Notes under the pieces: model-generated
What the model saw: the letters and a program-made list of their open reading frames with translations, nothing else
Databases searched by the model: none
Told to the model about the DNA's origin: nothing
Part shown: positions 43,797 to 52,429 of the stretch, piece after piece
Position numbering within the stretch: the stretch's first letter is position 1
Layout of the letters: each line of letters begins with the position of its first letter
Assembly: GCF_000381925.1 (NCBI RefSeq)
Contig: NZ_KB907307.1
Span: forward strand, 62,001 to 126,000
Length of the DNA stretch: 64,000 nucleotides
Direction: 5' to 3'
From: Nocardia sp. BMG111209
Lineage (GTDB): Bacteria > Actinomycetota > Actinomycetes > Mycobacteriales > Mycobacteriaceae
Program-made: the position numbers and the translations under genes

Positions 43797-44501
43797 ATGA
43801 GCGACAAGGAAGTCGCGCCGCCGATCGACGAATCCACCACGCAGCCTGAGGATGCCACCCTGGCGGAGCCGGCCGTTTCCACCGTGGCGGAGCCGCCTGT
43901 TTCCACCGTGGCGGAGCCGGCCGATACCGTCGAGACGGAACCTGTTGCCGCCGAGCGGAAGTCGCGCACGCTGCGCATCACCCTGCCCGCCCCGGGTCGG
44001 GCCGGTCGCCTGGCCGCACAGGCCGTGGTGCTGTTCGCACTGGTCGCGGCGATCGCCTCGGCTGTGTTCTTCCATCACCGCGACCATCAGCAGCGGGAGC
44101 TGGCGGCGGCCGAGCGGGACGCGCGCACCGCCGCCTGCGCCTACGCGCCGGTGCTGGCGAATTACGATGCCAAGAACCTGGACACCTACTTCGCCGCGGT
44201 ACTCGCGGGCGCGACCGGCGACTGGCACAAGCAATTCGACTCCACCAGTAAGGATCTGCGCGATGTGCTCACCCAGGGGCAGGTGGTGTCCAAGGCCACC
44301 GACGTGCAGTGCGCGGTCCGCAGCAACGACCGCGATTCGGCCGAGGCGATCGTGGTGATCGGCCAGACCATCACCAGCCTCGGCACCCAGGGCAAGCCCG
44401 CACCCGGGCAGTTGTCGATGGTGATGCGGTTGCAGCGGTCCGGCGGCCATTGGCTGGTCGACAAGGTGAATTCGCCACTGGCACAACCGTCCCGGCCGTG
44501 A
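43797..44501 (+). CDS. Mce-associated membrane protein
   Basis: This 234-residue protein has a ~65-residue acidic, repeat-containing cytoplasmic N-terminus, one transmembrane helix (AVVLFALVAAIASAVFF) and a C-terminal extracytoplasmic NTF2-like domain. This is the usual build of Mce-associated proteins found downstream of mceF. Conserved-looking segments are AACAYAPVLANYDAKNLDTY and LVDKVNSPL. Such proteins stabilise the Mce complex. It starts 9 bases after MceF with AGGAG upstream. The N-terminus contains a 24-bp tandem repeat. Confidence 0.88.
   Translation: MSDKEVAPPIDESTTQPEDATLAEPAVSTVAEPPVSTVAEPADTVETEPVAAERKSRTLRITLPAPGRAGRLAAQAVVLFALVAAIASAVFFHHRDHQQRELAAAERDARTAACAYAPVLANYDAKNLDTYFAAVLAGATGDWHKQFDSTSKDLRDVLTQGQVVSKATDVQCAVRSNDRDSAEAIVVIGQTITSLGTQGKPAPGQLSMVMRLQRSGGHWLVDKVNSPLAQPSRP
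43861..43930 (+). repeat. 24-bp tandem repeat inside the Mce-associated gene
   Basis: Nearly three copies of a 24-base unit (43861-43884, 43885-43908, and a partial 43909-43930) encode VAEPxVST repeats in the disordered N-terminus. The repeats keep the frame, so copy-number change would alter linker length only. Confidence 0.8.
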
Positions 44502-44511
44502 GGCCCGCCGC

Positions 44512-45276
44512 TCAGGAGGCCGCCGAGCGCTCCTCGACCAGGGTCAGCGCGTCGTAGATCGCACTCTCCTTGGCGAGCAACGCGATATCGCCGCGCCGCC
44601 GCGGCCGCGGTTCGTCGATGACGAATTCGCGGGCGACCCGGCCCGGCCGTGGCGACAGCAGGACGACCCGGTCGGCGAGATAGACGGCCTCGCCGACGTC
44701 GTGGGTCACGAAGACGACCGTCCGGCGCCGGGTTTCCCACAGCGCCAGCAGATCCCGTTGCAGCTGGATGCGGGTGAGGTGGTCCACCGCCCCGAACGGC
44801 TCGTCCATCAGCAGGACGTCCGGTTCGGCCGCCAGCGTCCGGGCGATGCCGGCGCGCTGGCGCATCCCACCGGACAGCTGATGCGGGTACTTCTTCTCGA
44901 AGCCCGAAAGGCCGACCTGGGCAAGGTATTTCGCCGCCGCGCGGCGACGCTCCCCCTTGCCCACCCCGCGGAACTCCAGCCCGATCTCCACATTGCGTTC
45001 GACGGTCCGCCACGGATACAGCGACGCGTCCTGGAACACCACCCCGAGGCGTTCGTTCGTGCCCCGGACCGGTTCGCCCTCGAGCAGGACTTCGCCCTCG
45101 GTCGGCTGCTGCAGGCCGGCCAGGATCTCGAGCAGGGTGCTCTTCCCACATCCGCTCGGCCCGAGCAGGACGACGAATTCGCCGTCCTCGACGGTCAGAT
45201 CGATACCGTCGAGCGCGCGTACCGGGGGATCGGTGGGGAACTGCTTGCCCAGTCCCCGTACTTCGAACGTTGCCAC
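44512..45276 (-). CDS. ABC importer ATP-binding protein (nitrate/sulfonate/taurine type)
   Basis: This 254-residue ATPase is of the SsuB/TauB type. Walker A is LGPSGCGKSTLLEILAGLQ, the signature is LSGGMRQRAGIARTL, Walker B is VLLMDEPFGAVDHLTRIQLQ, and the switch His lies in VFVTHDVGEAVYLADRV. It is the last gene of the six-gene minus-strand cluster and supplies energy to the permease and binding protein upstream. It converges on the mce operon with 10 bases between stops. The substrate is inferred to be an organosulfur compound from the adjacent monooxygenases. Confidence 0.92.
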   Translation of the reverse strand: MATFEVRGLGKQFPTDPPVRALDGIDLTVEDGEFVVLLGPSGCGKSTLLEILAGLQQPTEGEVLLEGEPVRGTNERLGVVFQDASLYPWRTVERNVEIGLEFRGVGKGERRRAAAKYLAQVGLSGFEKKYPHQLSGGMRQRAGIARTLAAEPDVLLMDEPFGAVDHLTRIQLQRDLLALWETRRRTVVFVTHDVGEAVYLADRVVLLSPRPGRVAREFVIDEPRPRRRGDIALLAKESAIYDALTLVEERSAAS

Positions 45277-45323
45277 GGGTGTGTCACCTCACTGCTGTCG
45301 GGCGGCCGCGGTGTCCCCGGCGC

Positions 45324-46352
45324 TCAGTTGGCCGGTTTCGGATAGGAGAACGGCTTCACGAACTCCTGTGGGATGAACCGGGTATCGATGTACTTGTCCG
45401 CGTCGTACCGGGTGTTCTGGAAACCGACCGAGATCTCGATGTCCTGGGTGTCCGAGATGGCCTTCGGATCGATCGCCGGATTGTCGTCCCAGATGTCGTC
45501 CTCCTGCTTCAGCGCCGCCTCGACAGCCTGCGGATCGATGGTGCCCAGCTTGGACTTCAGCCACGGCAGGTATTCGTCGTAGTGTTCCTTGGCGTAGGTG
45601 TACGCGGTGAAATACGCGCGCAGGCCGTGGCGCAGCAGATCGGGATTCTTGTCGATCACATCGTTTCCGGCGATCAGCACCCCGGTGTGATAGGTCGGCA
45701 GATAGTCCCAGCCGCGCGCGAGGGTGACCGATTTGCCCTGCAACTGACCGAGCGCGGGGAACGGCTGATGGATGATGGTCGCGTCCACCTGGCCGGTGGT
45801 GAGCGCGCCGTACGCCTGCTGGTTGACGCCGTCCGCGACGAATTTCACGTCCTTGTCGGGATCGACGCCGTTGGCGCTCAGGATTTTCCGGGTGTAGGTC
45901 TCCATACCGCTGCCGGCGACCGCGATGCCGATCGTCTTACCCTTCAGATCCGCGACCGTGTTGATGCCGGGGCGGGCGATGAGGAAGAACGGTCCCTTGC
46001 TGCGGAACGCGGAACTGACGATCTTGATGGGCGCACCCTTCGCGGCCGCGCGCAGATAGGTGTTGGTGGGCCCGAACGCGTAGGTCAGCTCGCCGGTCGC
46101 GACGCCGGTGACCGCGTCCTGGACCTGCGTGAATTTCACGTCCAGGCCCTCCTTGGCGAAAATCCCCTTCTCCACGCCGAATCGGAGCGGCAGCTGCGTG
46201 TATTCGGTGCTGTCCTGCAGGGTCAGGGTGGTGTGCCCGTTCGTGCCGGAACTGTTGCCGGACAGCGAATCCACCGTTCCCGAGCAGCCGCTCACGACCA
46301 GCGCGAGCGCCGCGGCGCCGACGAGTGCGGCCAGGGATTTCTTCTTGAACAC
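45324..46352 (-). CDS. ABC importer substrate-binding lipoprotein (SsuA-like)
   Basis: This 342-residue lipoprotein has a signal sequence ending in ALVVSGCSG (lipobox Cys near residue 23), followed by an NMT1/SsuA-like binding domain. The segments LPLRFGVEKGIFAKEGLDVK, FGPTNTYLRAAAKGAPIKIV and VADLKGKTIGIAVAGSGMET are typical of nitrate/sulfonate/pyrimidine-precursor binding proteins. The GTG start at 46352 has AAGGA about 8 bases upstream. It lies between the permease and ATPase genes. Confidence 0.9.
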   Translation of the reverse strand: MFKKKSLAALVGAAALALVVSGCSGTVDSLSGNSSGTNGHTTLTLQDSTEYTQLPLRFGVEKGIFAKEGLDVKFTQVQDAVTGVATGELTYAFGPTNTYLRAAAKGAPIKIVSSAFRSKGPFFLIARPGINTVADLKGKTIGIAVAGSGMETYTRKILSANGVDPDKDVKFVADGVNQQAYGALTTGQVDATIIHQPFPALGQLQGKSVTLARGWDYLPTYHTGVLIAGNDVIDKNPDLLRHGLRAYFTAYTYAKEHYDEYLPWLKSKLGTIDPQAVEAALKQEDDIWDDNPAIDPKAISDTQDIEISVGFQNTRYDADKYIDTRFIPQEFVKPFSYPKPAN

Positions 46353-46398
46353 GGTATGTTCCTTCGATATTCGATGTTCCGGCGCGGAAGTGCCGGAG

Positions 46399-47259
46399 TC
46401 AGACGTATTTCCAGCGGAGGAGGACTTTCTTCTCCAGCAGGTCGACCGCGGTGATGATGAGCACGGAGAACACCGTGATCGACAGCACCAGGGCGAAGAG
46501 TTTGGCGGTGTCGTACACCCCGATCGCGCGGTTGAGCATGTTCCCGAGTCCGGCCTTCGACGCGACGATCTCGCCGAACAGCGCGGCCACCAGAGCGGTT
46601 CCGGTCTCGACCCGCAACGCGGCGACGATGCTCGGCGCCGCGGACGGCAGGATCACCTTCACGATCGTCTGCAGCCGCGAGGCGCCGTGCGCGCGAGCCA
46701 CTTTCAGATGGCTGTCCTGAACCTGCCGGATTCCGGCGATCGTGTTGAACACGAACAGGAAATAGCCGAACAGGAATACGATGACGATCTTGTGGTTCAC
46801 CCCGACGCCCAGATACAGCGTCAGCAGCGGAATGATCGTCACCTTCGGCACCGCCATCGCCGCGGCGACGAACGGGTTGAGGAAACGTTCCCCGGCCCGG
46901 GACAGGCCCATCCAGGTGCCGGTCGCGACCCCGATCACGAAGGCGAGCACGGTGCCCACCACCGCCTCGTAGAGCGTGATCAGCAGATTGCCGAACAGAT
47001 GCTCCTGCGTGATGAGATGCGGGAACACCCGCAGGATCTGGGTGGGGGAGGCCAGATAGATGGTGCCCACCCGGCCCGAATCCACCAGCCATTGCAGCAG
47101 TCCCAGCACCGCGGCCACCGTGATCGCCTGCCCGCCCAGGATCGCCAGATTGCGCTGTGACAGCGCGCCGCGCCGCCGCCGGGCGCGGGGGGCCGCCGGG
47201 GCCTGCGGTTCGGTCGTCACCACCCGGTCGGCGACGAGTTCGGCGTGATCGAGGGTCAT
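46399..47259 (-). CDS. ABC importer permease (SsuC/TauC-like)
   Basis: This 286-residue permease has a basic cytoplasmic N-terminus and about six transmembrane helices (LGGQAITVAAVLGLLQWLV; VVGTVLAFVIGVATGTWMG). The EAA loop is visible as ARAHGASRLQTIVKVILPSA, and NMLNRAIGVYDTAKLFAL is typical. ATG 47259 is chosen because AAAGGA lies 8 bases upstream; GTG 47265 is possible. It follows the monooxygenase genes on the same strand. Confidence 0.9.
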   Translation of the reverse strand: MTLDHAELVADRVVTTEPQAPAAPRARRRRGALSQRNLAILGGQAITVAAVLGLLQWLVDSGRVGTIYLASPTQILRVFPHLITQEHLFGNLLITLYEAVVGTVLAFVIGVATGTWMGLSRAGERFLNPFVAAAMAVPKVTIIPLLTLYLGVGVNHKIVIVFLFGYFLFVFNTIAGIRQVQDSHLKVARAHGASRLQTIVKVILPSAAPSIVAALRVETGTALVAALFGEIVASKAGLGNMLNRAIGVYDTAKLFALVLSITVFSVLIITAVDLLEKKVLLRWKYV

Positions 47260-47298
47260 CGTCACAGTCCTTTCGTGTGCGCGGAAGTGCGCGGGAGT

Positions 47299-48708
47299 TC
47301 AGACGGCGAGCCGGCGCCGCCGCGCGGCCGGCCGGGCCAGGCCGAGGTGGTCCCGGAACGTCGTACCGGGATATTCGGTGCGGAACAGCTTGCGCCGCTG
47401 CAACTCCGGCACGACCAGCTCGGTGAAGGCCCGCACCGAACCGGGGACGAAATCGGGAAAGATGTTGAACCCGTCCGCGGCCCGCTCCTCGAACCAGTAC
47501 TGGATGTGATCGGCCACCTCGACCGCGTCGCCGACCACCGTGCGGGTGCCGACGGTGATGCCGTTGATCAGATCGAAGAAGGTGATCGGCTCCGGGCCGG
47601 CCACGGTGCGGCGGGTGGTTTCGGTGATGCCCGCGAACACCTTCCGGCCCTCCGGGCCCGACGTGTCGAAGATCGCCCGCGGTACCGGATCGTGATGCCC
47701 GTATCCGGTCACGTCGACGCCGAGCACCCGGGACACCGAGGCGAGGTTGCGTTTGAGTCCCTGACCGAGGCCGCCGAAGCGGACGGTGTCGACCACCTCG
47801 CCCTCCGGGTCCAGGGGCAGCAGCGCGTTGAGCCGGTCGTAGACCTCCACCGCCGCCGCGGTGGTGGCCCCGACCACGACGCTCAGCCCCGGCAGGATCC
47901 GGATGTCGTGGTCGGTGCGTCCGTAGCGGGCCGCGCGCGCCTTCACATCGGCGTAGTACTCCTGTGCCGCTTCGAGATTCGGCTGTCCCGCGAAGATCAC
48001 GTCGGCCTCGCGCGCGCCGAGTTCGCGGGAGCGGTCGGAGGTGCCGGCGTGCAGCAGCACCACCTGCCCCTGCGGCGGCCGCGCCACGTTCAACGGCCCG
48101 CGCACCGAGAAGTGTTCGCCCACATGGTCGATCGTGTGCAGCTTCGACTCGTCGAGGAACCGGCCGCCGACCTTGTCGCGCGGGAAGGCGTCGTCCTCGG
48201 TGCTGTCCCACAGATCCCGCACCACGTCGACGAACTCGTCGGCCCAGTCGTAGCGTTTCTCGGTGTCCCAGTGCGCGTCCCGGCTGAAGTTGTGGGCGGC
48301 GGCGCCGTCCGCGCCGGTCACCAGGTTCCAGGCCGCGCGGCCGCCGCTGAGGTGGTCCAGCGAGCCCAGCAGCCGCGCCACGGTGTAGGGGTCGTAGTAG
48401 GTCGGATTCGCGGTGACGGCGATGCCGATGTGCGAGGTCGCCGCCGCGATCGCGGCGGCCACCGTGAACGGTTCCATCCGCGACATCTGGGCCGGATTGG
48501 TCTTGGCCAGTGCCGGATCGGTCGCCAATCGGTCACCGAGGAACAGGAAGTCGAACTTCGCCGCCTCCACCAGGCGGGTCACCTCCTGGATGAAGGCGAT
48601 GTCGAAGGCGCCGTCGGCCTTCGCGCCCGGGTAACGCCAGCCCGCGGTGTGGGTTCCGGTGGCCCAGAACATCAGTCCCAGGTGCAGTTCACGCTGTGGT
48701 TCGGACAT
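47299..48708 (-). CDS. FMN-dependent monooxygenase (NtaA/SnaA/DszA family), copy 1
   Basis: This 469-residue class C flavin monooxygenase uses FMNH2 supplied by a separate reductase. Typical stretches are FDFLFLGDRLATDP, the PTYYDPYTVARLLGSLDHLS region, SGGRAAWNLVTGADG, and GPLNVARPPQGQVVLLHAGT with SDRSRELGA. DszA, NtaA, SnaA and methanesulfonate/alkylsulfone monooxygenases belong here. ATG 48708 is preferred; GGAGG lies about 11 bases upstream. It follows its paralogue by 4 bases, so they are coupled. No flavin reductase gene is in the window. Its context suggests organosulfur breakdown. Confidence 0.9.
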   Translation of the reverse strand: MSEPQRELHLGLMFWATGTHTAGWRYPGAKADGAFDIAFIQEVTRLVEAAKFDFLFLGDRLATDPALAKTNPAQMSRMEPFTVAAAIAAATSHIGIAVTANPTYYDPYTVARLLGSLDHLSGGRAAWNLVTGADGAAAHNFSRDAHWDTEKRYDWADEFVDVVRDLWDSTEDDAFPRDKVGGRFLDESKLHTIDHVGEHFSVRGPLNVARPPQGQVVLLHAGTSDRSRELGAREADVIFAGQPNLEAAQEYYADVKARAARYGRTDHDIRILPGLSVVVGATTAAAVEVYDRLNALLPLDPEGEVVDTVRFGGLGQGLKRNLASVSRVLGVDVTGYGHHDPVPRAIFDTSGPEGRKVFAGITETTRRTVAGPEPITFFDLINGITVGTRTVVGDAVEVADHIQYWFEERAADGFNIFPDFVPGSVRAFTELVVPELQRRKLFRTEYPGTTFRDHLGLARPAARRRRLAV

Positions 48709-48712
48709 CGGT

Positions 48713-50176
48713 CTAGCGCCCTCCGGAGGTCGTGTCGGCACGGGTCCAGTGGTTCGCCGGGCGATCCAGGCCCAGATGTTCGCGCAGGGTGACGCCTTCG
48801 TAGTCGTGCCGGAACAGGCCGCGGCGCTGCAACTCCGGGATCACCGAGGCCACGAACGTCTCCAATTGCTCGGTGAGATAAGCAGATTGGATGTTGAAGC
48901 CGTCCGAGGCGCCCGCGTCGAACCAGCCCTGGATGTAGTCGGCGATGTCGACCGGATCGCCGACCACGACATGGCCGCCGACGATGTGCGCGTAGAGCAG
49001 ATCCAGGACGGTCAGCGGCCGCTCGCCCCCGACGGTCCGGCCGGTGCGCGCCCCCGCCGCGGCGAGCAGCGCGCGGCCCACCGGATTCAGCCGATCGGCG
49101 GTCGCGGCGTCGATCGGATCCGTCGGCCGCGCACCGGTCAGATCGACGCCGGCCCGCTGCGAGAGGGCCCCGAGATTGCGCAGCCCGCGGCCCTGCGCCT
49201 CGCGCGGGGGCGGCGGTGAATCGAGCGACCAGGTGGCGGGATCCTGTTCGCCGTAACGGATGTCGTCGTCGAGGACGATCAGCGCGTTGAGGCGGTCGTA
49301 GCAGTCGCGCGCCTGCTGCCGGGTCGCCGCGACGATCGGGGTGAGGCCCGGCAGGATCGCGACCTCGGCCGGATCGCGGCCGAATTCGGCTGCGCGGCGG
49401 CGGATGTCGTCGGAGTACTGCTTGCCCTGCTCGATCGTGGCGGCCGCGGCGAACAGCACATCGGCGTCGCGCGCGCCCAGATCCCTGGAGCGGTCCGAGG
49501 TTCCGGCGTGCAGGATCACCGGATGTCCCTGCGGCGGCCGGGCGACGTTCAGCGGTCCGCGGACCCGGAAGGTGCGACCCTCGTGGTCCACCCGGTGGAT
49601 CTTGTCGCCGTCGACGAATTCGCCGGTCTCGGGATTGCGAACGAAGGCGTCGTCCTCCCAGCTGTCCCAGAGACGGCGGACCAGGCCCACGAATTCGTCG
49701 GCGCGGTCGTATCGGGCGGTCGCGTCGCCGTGCTCGGTGCGGGTGTAATTGTCCGCGGCCCGGCCGTCGGCGCCGGTGACGATGTTCCAGGACGCCCGGC
49801 CCGCGGAGACGTGATCCAGCGACGCCGTCAGCCGGGCGAGGTTGAACGGTTCGTAATAGGTGGGATTGGCCGTCACCACCAGGCCGATCCGGCTGGTCAG
49901 CGTCGCGATGTACGCGGCGGCGGTGAAGGGTTCGATCCGCGACAGCACCGAGGTGTTGGTGTACTGGTATTCCGGTCCGGTGGCCAGGCGGTCGCCGAAG
50001 AAGAAGAAATCGAATTTACCGCGCTCGGCCAGCTGCGCCAGTTCGGCGAGGTAGCGGCCGTCGAAACCGCGATCGTGCACGGCCTCGGGTAACCGCCAGC
50101 CCGCCGGATGGGTGCCGTTCGACCAATACATATAACCCAGGTGCAGGGTGCGGTTCCGGCCGGAATCCGTCGTCAT
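48713..50176 (-). CDS. FMN-dependent monooxygenase (NtaA/SnaA/DszA family), copy 2
   Basis: This 487-residue paralogue of the next gene keeps the same signatures: FDFFFFGDRLATGP, PTYYEPFNLARLTASLDHVS, AGRASWNIVTGADG, GPLNVARPPQGHPVILHAGT and SDRSRDLGA. It has a slightly longer middle insertion (residues ~310-345, RYGEQDPATWSLDSPPPP). ATG 50176 is chosen because GAGGTGG lies upstream; a longer frame adds 16 residues. Two adjacent paralogues suggest different substrates or a heteromeric pathway of successive S- or N-oxidation. Confidence 0.9.
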   Translation of the reverse strand: MTTDSGRNRTLHLGYMYWSNGTHPAGWRLPEAVHDRGFDGRYLAELAQLAERGKFDFFFFGDRLATGPEYQYTNTSVLSRIEPFTAAAYIATLTSRIGLVVTANPTYYEPFNLARLTASLDHVSAGRASWNIVTGADGRAADNYTRTEHGDATARYDRADEFVGLVRRLWDSWEDDAFVRNPETGEFVDGDKIHRVDHEGRTFRVRGPLNVARPPQGHPVILHAGTSDRSRDLGARDADVLFAAAATIEQGKQYSDDIRRRAAEFGRDPAEVAILPGLTPIVAATRQQARDCYDRLNALIVLDDDIRYGEQDPATWSLDSPPPPREAQGRGLRNLGALSQRAGVDLTGARPTDPIDAATADRLNPVGRALLAAAGARTGRTVGGERPLTVLDLLYAHIVGGHVVVGDPVDIADYIQGWFDAGASDGFNIQSAYLTEQLETFVASVIPELQRRGLFRHDYEGVTLREHLGLDRPANHWTRADTTSGGR

Positions 50177-50224
50177 GTGTCCACCTCGCGAGAGAAGAGA
50201 AAATGAGCCGATACTCGATGCCAC

Positions 50225-51295
50225 TCAGGCCGGGACCGAGCCGGTCACCCGGCCCGGCGCGCCGCTGAGGTCGCCGGTGAAAAGCCCCGACAGTTCGGCG
50301 AATTCCGCCGCGGTGGGCCGCCACCGGGCCGCGGCCAGATTGTCGTCGAGCTGTTCGGGCCGGGTGACCCCCGCGATCACGCTGGACACCGATTCGTGAG
50401 CCAGCAGCCAGCCGAATGCCAGCGCGGTGGGGGTCACCCCGCGTTCGCGGGCGAATTCCGCGTACCGGTCGAGCGCGTCCCACGGGGCGGTGTCGAGCAG
50501 ATGTTTCTTCAGATTGGTTATCTTCGCGCCGGCCGGCGCCGCGTCGCGGCGATATTTGCCGGTCAGCAATCCGTTCTGCAGCGGGAAATAGGGGAAGAAG
50601 CCCAGCCCGTAGGCGGCCAGCGCGGGCAGCAGTTCTTTTGCAGGCTCCCGCCACAACAAGTTGTACTCGTTGGTCGCCGAGACGAAACGGGTCAGGCCGT
50701 GGATCCGGGCCACGTATTCGGCGTCGGCGACCTGCCAGCCCGCGAAATTGGAGCTGCCGAGATATCGGATCTTGCCCTCGTGCACCAGATCGTCGAGTAC
50801 CGACAACGTCTCCTCGATCGGGGTGACCGGGTCCGGGGTGTGGATCTGGTACAGGTCGATCCACTCGGTGCCGAGGCGGCGCAGCGAGGATTCCACCGCC
50901 AGCCGCACATAGCGGCGCGAACCGCGCACGCCCCAGTCGGGTCCGTTCAGCCCGTTCAGCCCGATACCGAACTTGGAGCCGATGATCACGCGATCGCGGT
51001 TGCGCCCCAACGCTTTCGCGAGCATGGTCTCGCTCTGGCCGGGGTGCTCGCCGTAGACGTCGGCGACATCGAAGTAGGTGATGCCGAGGTCCAGGGCCCG
51101 TCCGACGATGCCGTCCACCGAGGCCTGGGTGTCGGCGACCATCCCGGTGCGGCCGAAGGTGCTGGCTCCGATGCCCACCTCGGACACCACCAGTCCCGAC
51201 CGGCCGACCGCGCGAAAGCCCTCGGGGAGAGCGGTTCTCGCCGGTGGCGCGGTGGCGGCGGCGGGCAGGGACGGGCTGAGCGCAGGTGCGGACAT
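50225..51295 (-). CDS. Aldo/keto reductase
   Basis: This 356-residue NADPH-dependent oxidoreductase has the AKR barrel. The catalytic Asp and Tyr are in GITYFDVADVYGEHPGQSE. The Lys is near VIIGSKFG, the His is in IDLYQIHTPDPVTPIEETLS, and the NADP site is NLKKHLLDT with later SSVIAGVTRPEQLDDNL. It is the first gene of the six-gene minus-strand cluster and probably reduces aldehydes released by the monooxygenases (inference). It is divergent from the IclR regulator. Confidence 0.9.
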   Translation of the reverse strand: MSAPALSPSLPAAATAPPARTALPEGFRAVGRSGLVVSEVGIGASTFGRTGMVADTQASVDGIVGRALDLGITYFDVADVYGEHPGQSETMLAKALGRNRDRVIIGSKFGIGLNGLNGPDWGVRGSRRYVRLAVESSLRRLGTEWIDLYQIHTPDPVTPIEETLSVLDDLVHEGKIRYLGSSNFAGWQVADAEYVARIHGLTRFVSATNEYNLLWREPAKELLPALAAYGLGFFPYFPLQNGLLTGKYRRDAAPAGAKITNLKKHLLDTAPWDALDRYAEFARERGVTPTALAFGWLLAHESVSSVIAGVTRPEQLDDNLAAARWRPTAAEFAELSGLFTGDLSGAPGRVTGSVPA

Positions 51296-51395
51296 CGGCT
51301 TCTTTCACATCTGTTCCGGAACGGGCGGGATCCGGACCTCGAGCTTCGAGCATCGCCGAGCGTAGGGAAGCGGCGATCCGGCAACAAGGGATGTT

Positions 51396-51519
51396 GTTCC
51401 GTTGATCGGAATAGTTGACATGTCCGAATTGCTGTGTAGTAGCAGGAGTCACCAGTCTGCGACCACATCATTGCCCGGTGCGCCGGTCTGTGTGAGGATG
51501 TCATTCCGATATACGGAAT
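51396..51519. promoter_or_regulatory. Twin TTCCG-N5-CGGAA operator-like repeats
   Basis: Two near-identical inverted repeats lie between the divergent AKR and IclR genes. They are GTTCCG-TTGAT-CGGAAT (51396-51412) and ATTCCG-ATATA-CGGAAT (51503-51519), both with a 5-base spacer. Their starts are 107 bases apart, about ten DNA turns. A palindrome TTCCGGAA also occurs at 51314-51321 close to the AKR start. They are the obvious candidate sites for the adjacent IclR protein. Confidence 0.75.
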
Positions 51520-51569
51520 TCATGCGTGCGACACAACAGGCCCGGGGGCCGGACGGGAAGGGATCGCCG

Positions 51570-52331
51570 ATGACGGTGGACGGCTCCGCACTGCAGACGG
51601 TGTCGCGGGCGCTCGGGGTGCTGCGCTGCTTCCAGGGCGATGCGGAGCTCGGCGTCACCGAGATCGCTCGCGCGCAACAACTTCCGATGAGTACCACCCA
51701 TCGGCTGCTGCGGACCCTGCTGGAATCCGGCTTCGTCGAACAGATCTCGGGCAGCGGCCGCTACCGGCTCGGGGTCGCGCTCGCCGAGTACGGGCACCTG
51801 GCCTACCGCCGGCATCGCGTCTACCTGGCCGAGCCACACCTCGAGCAGCTCGCCGTCGAAACCGGTACGGCGGTGTCGATCGCCGTCCGGCACGGATCCG
51901 ACGCCATCAACCTGGCCTTCACCCGGTGGCGAGAGACCCACGGCCACAACCTGTCCGAGGTCAGGTTCCCGCTGCACGCCAGCGCGCTGGGCAAGGCGCT
52001 GCTGGCGTGGTCACCGGTGACGCGCGCGGAACTCGAGGCGCTGCCCTACGATCGCGGCACCGAGCGCACGCCGCAGCACGCGGCGGCGCTGTCCGCCGAA
52101 CTCGAGCTCGCCCGCGCGGCCGGATACGCCATCAACGACGAGCAGACCGAATGGGGTTTCCGCATCATCGCCGTGCCGGTGTTCGGTCCGGACGGCCACG
52201 CGCACTTCGCGCTCGGCGTGCGCGGCACCACCCGCCTGATGATTCCGGAGCGGATCCCGTTCATCGCCAACCTGGCCCGCGTCACCGCGACCACGATCAG
52301 CGAGGCATTGTTCCCGCAATCGGAGCGCTGA
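51570..52331 (+). CDS. IclR-family transcriptional regulator of the monooxygenase/ABC cluster
   Basis: This 253-residue regulator has an N-terminal winged helix (ALQTVSRALGVLRCFQGDAE, LGVTEIARAQQLPMSTTHRL, LRTLLESGFVEQ) and a C-terminal IclR ligand domain. The latter has the typical FPLHASALGKALLAW and DDEQTEWGFRIIAVPVF-like region (here NDEQTEWGFRIIAVPVF). ATG 51570 is preferred because AAGGGA lies about 7 bases upstream; ATG 51522 would add 16 residues. It is divergent from the AKR-monooxygenase-ABC operon and next to two TTCCG-N5-CGGAA repeats, so it very likely controls it. Confidence 0.9.
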   Translation: MTVDGSALQTVSRALGVLRCFQGDAELGVTEIARAQQLPMSTTHRLLRTLLESGFVEQISGSGRYRLGVALAEYGHLAYRRHRVYLAEPHLEQLAVETGTAVSIAVRHGSDAINLAFTRWRETHGHNLSEVRFPLHASALGKALLAWSPVTRAELEALPYDRGTERTPQHAAALSAELELARAAGYAINDEQTEWGFRIIAVPVFGPDGHAHFALGVRGTTRLMIPERIPFIANLARVTATTISEALFPQSER

Positions 52332-52429
52332 CGGGGGCGAGCGGTCCGAATCCGGTCGCGGGCGACGTCTCGGTGCCACAGTCTCCGGTTCGGCGCGATC
52401 ATCGGGCCGGCTCGTCGTACGGTGAAGTG

